IMG/VR virus record: IMGVR_UViG_3300035564_000159
Span: 1-31,161 of that record
Origin: a virus
DNA length: 31,161 nucleotides
Strand: one strand, 5' to 3'
The stretch's first letter is position 1, and each line of letters opens with the position of its first letter. The notes under the pieces are model-generated. The model did no database searches. It saw only the letters and a list, made by a program, of their open reading frames with translations, and had not been told where the DNA came from. Shown one piece after another: positions 30,303 to 31,161 of this stretch. The position numbers and the translations under genes were made by a program.

Positions 30303-30734
30303 TTATGGGTCTTGCATGTAGAATAGTCTACACTGTATTTGATAGACACCGGTCTCTGACGCACCTTCTTCATACAAGTATCCAGACCCAGTGGCTTCCA
30401 GTTTTACTGCGGTCTTTTTACTTGGCAGGGTTGGCAAACTATCTTTTATATATTCAGACTCCAACCAATCTGAGAATGCTTCGTAAAATCCACTCGACTC
30501 CAACCGTTCCAATTCATCTGCTGTACTTTCCATCGATTGAAAAGCGAATGGATAAACTTTGTAAGCACCTTCATTTAAGTATCTTTCAACGACTGCTTCA
30601 CCTGGTTGTGGAACAATCGAGTAGGCAGTTGGGTCTGTTCCAAGATAGTTGACCCATACAGGGGAATTGGCTTTAAGAGAAGTGTATCCGGCAAGATATT
30701 CTTGAAGACCTTCGAGTATAGTTGTAACTGTCAT
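30303..30734 (-). CDS. Minor capsid/tail completion protein, Minor_capsid_3-like (143 aa)
   Basis: In A118/PSA-type phages this slot holds a protein annotated minor capsid (Minor_capsid_3) that probably acts as tail terminator. The order 'minor capsid 2 - this - tail tube' and the pattern 'ILEGLQEYLAGY ... PVWVNYLGTDPTAYSIVPQPGEAVVERYLNEGAYKVYPFAFQS' fit. Start overlaps the upstream stop (ATGA), with AAGGAG. Confidence 0.75.
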   Translation of the reverse strand: MTVTTILEGLQEYLAGYTSLKANSPVWVNYLGTDPTAYSIVPQPGEAVVERYLNEGAYKVYPFAFQSMESTADELERLESSGFYEAFSDWLESEYIKDSLPTLPSKKTAVKLEATGSGYLYEEGASETGVYQIQCRLFYMQDP

Positions 30735-31161
30735 TTCGGTCTCCTTGCCACCATTGCCTTTGCTTGCATAATCAATCTCTTACCGCCTGCTTCCTTCCAC
30801 CGCACGAACCAGAATGGTCCACGAAGTGGTCCAGTCTCAGACCCTGCTTTTCTTGACATAAAGTATTGTCTGCGAGCGTAAGGTGCAATCCATCGAATAA
30901 ACCCACTGCCGACATAGGTCCCGAGTATACCTGACATGACAAGCATTCCCGTTCGTAGGGGGATATAAGGTTCGCATTCTCTCAGGATGGTTTCATCAAC
31001 GAACTTCTGGATTGAGTTGAATGTCGAGTTTATTGAAGGGGCGAACTTTGCATTCCATTCTAACCGTGCTTTTCCATTCTTACCTGCTTTGAATATTCGT
31101 CCTCGTGGAGTTTGGATTGCAGGTCGTTCTACGTTCGGTGCTTGGGACAGGCTGATGGTCG
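30731..31161 (-). CDS. Minor capsid protein, Minor_capsid_2-like (partial, runs off right edge)
   Basis: The minus-strand frame is open from base 31161 to the TGA at 30733-30731, so this is a gene end, not a 71-residue ORF. The visible part contains 'FNSIQKFVDETILRECEPYIPLRTGMLVMSGILGTYVGSGFIRWIAPYARRQYFM', close to the Minor_capsid_2 pattern ('...dseP.vP..tG.L..SG......G...y..PYAr..yy'). It is a head-tail connector-like protein. The N-terminus and the capsid genes before it are outside the window. Confidence 0.8.
   Translation of the reverse strand, partial: TISLSQAPNVERPAIQTPRGRIFKAGKNGKARLEWNAKFAPSINSTFNSIQKFVDETILRECEPYIPLRTGMLVMSGILGTYVGSGFIRWIAPYARRQYFMSRKAGSETGPLRGPFWFVRWKEAGGKRLIMQAKAMVARRPK

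Overview
The window is part of a tailed-phage (siphovirus-like) genome, probably from an uncultured phage. Gene order and families point to a long-tailed phage of a Gram-positive or similar host. The evidence is an SPP1/A118-type portal, Minor_capsid_2 and Minor_capsid_3 proteins, a Gp15-type tail chaperone, a short tape measure, and a GH25 lysozyme with an SH3b domain. Strong AGGAG ribosome-binding sites precede almost every gene. No integrase, repressor, tRNA or CRISPR was seen. The host cannot be named from the sequence alone.

Layout. (1) 1-3976, minus strand: terminase (with an unusual small-terminase-like N-terminal extension), portal, and a basic glycine/lysine-rich protein that runs off the left edge. 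(2) 3977-4299: divergent control region with a promoter candidate on each strand and a large inverted repeat. (3) 4300-15110, plus strand: replication and nucleotide module. It holds a primase-polymerase/D5 helicase, an RNase H-fold exonuclease, several small zinc-binding proteins, a histone-tail-like protein, a nucleotide kinase, a putative ssDNA-binding protein, ThyX, a family A DNA polymerase and a MazG-type pyrophosphohydrolase. (4) 15111-19255, plus strand: a block of eight small to medium genes (DUF3085-like, DUF932 and unknowns) separated by highly structured non-coding leaders. It ends at a strong terminator, 19260-19297. (5) 19314-31161, minus strand: lysis cassette, tail fibre/adhesin genes, tail hub, tape measure, tail chaperones, two paralogous tail-tube proteins, and two minor capsid proteins, the last running off the right edge. 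The two minus arms would join into one late operon if the genome is circular or circularly permuted. In that case the major capsid genes lie outside the window.

The most unusual feature is in 15111-19081. Six consecutive intergenic gaps (E1-E6) carry the same RNA architecture. A 7-bp closing helix, often starting at the upstream stop codon, leads to a conserved internal loop (CACAT opposite CAGGGT) and then a helix of exactly 11 bp. In four copies that helix is capped by a GNRA tetraloop; in two it is extended into a longer arm. GTTCAACCC and a GGAGG ribosome-binding site follow. Compensatory base changes between copies support both the closing helix and a competing GGGN/NCCC hairpin. I do not recognise this as a known RNA family. 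The block begins with a 430-nt structured leader containing a perfect 18-bp long-range helix, a competing hairpin and a possible 31-codon leader peptide. A separate three-way-junction leader, with a 9-nt exact complement of the ribosome-binding site, precedes thyX. Together these suggest extensive RNA-level control of translation or mRNA processing.

Two full passes by eye found no GATC and only one AGCT in the window, while other palindromic tetramers such as TCGA, CCGG, GTAC and CATG are common. This looks like strong restriction-site avoidance.
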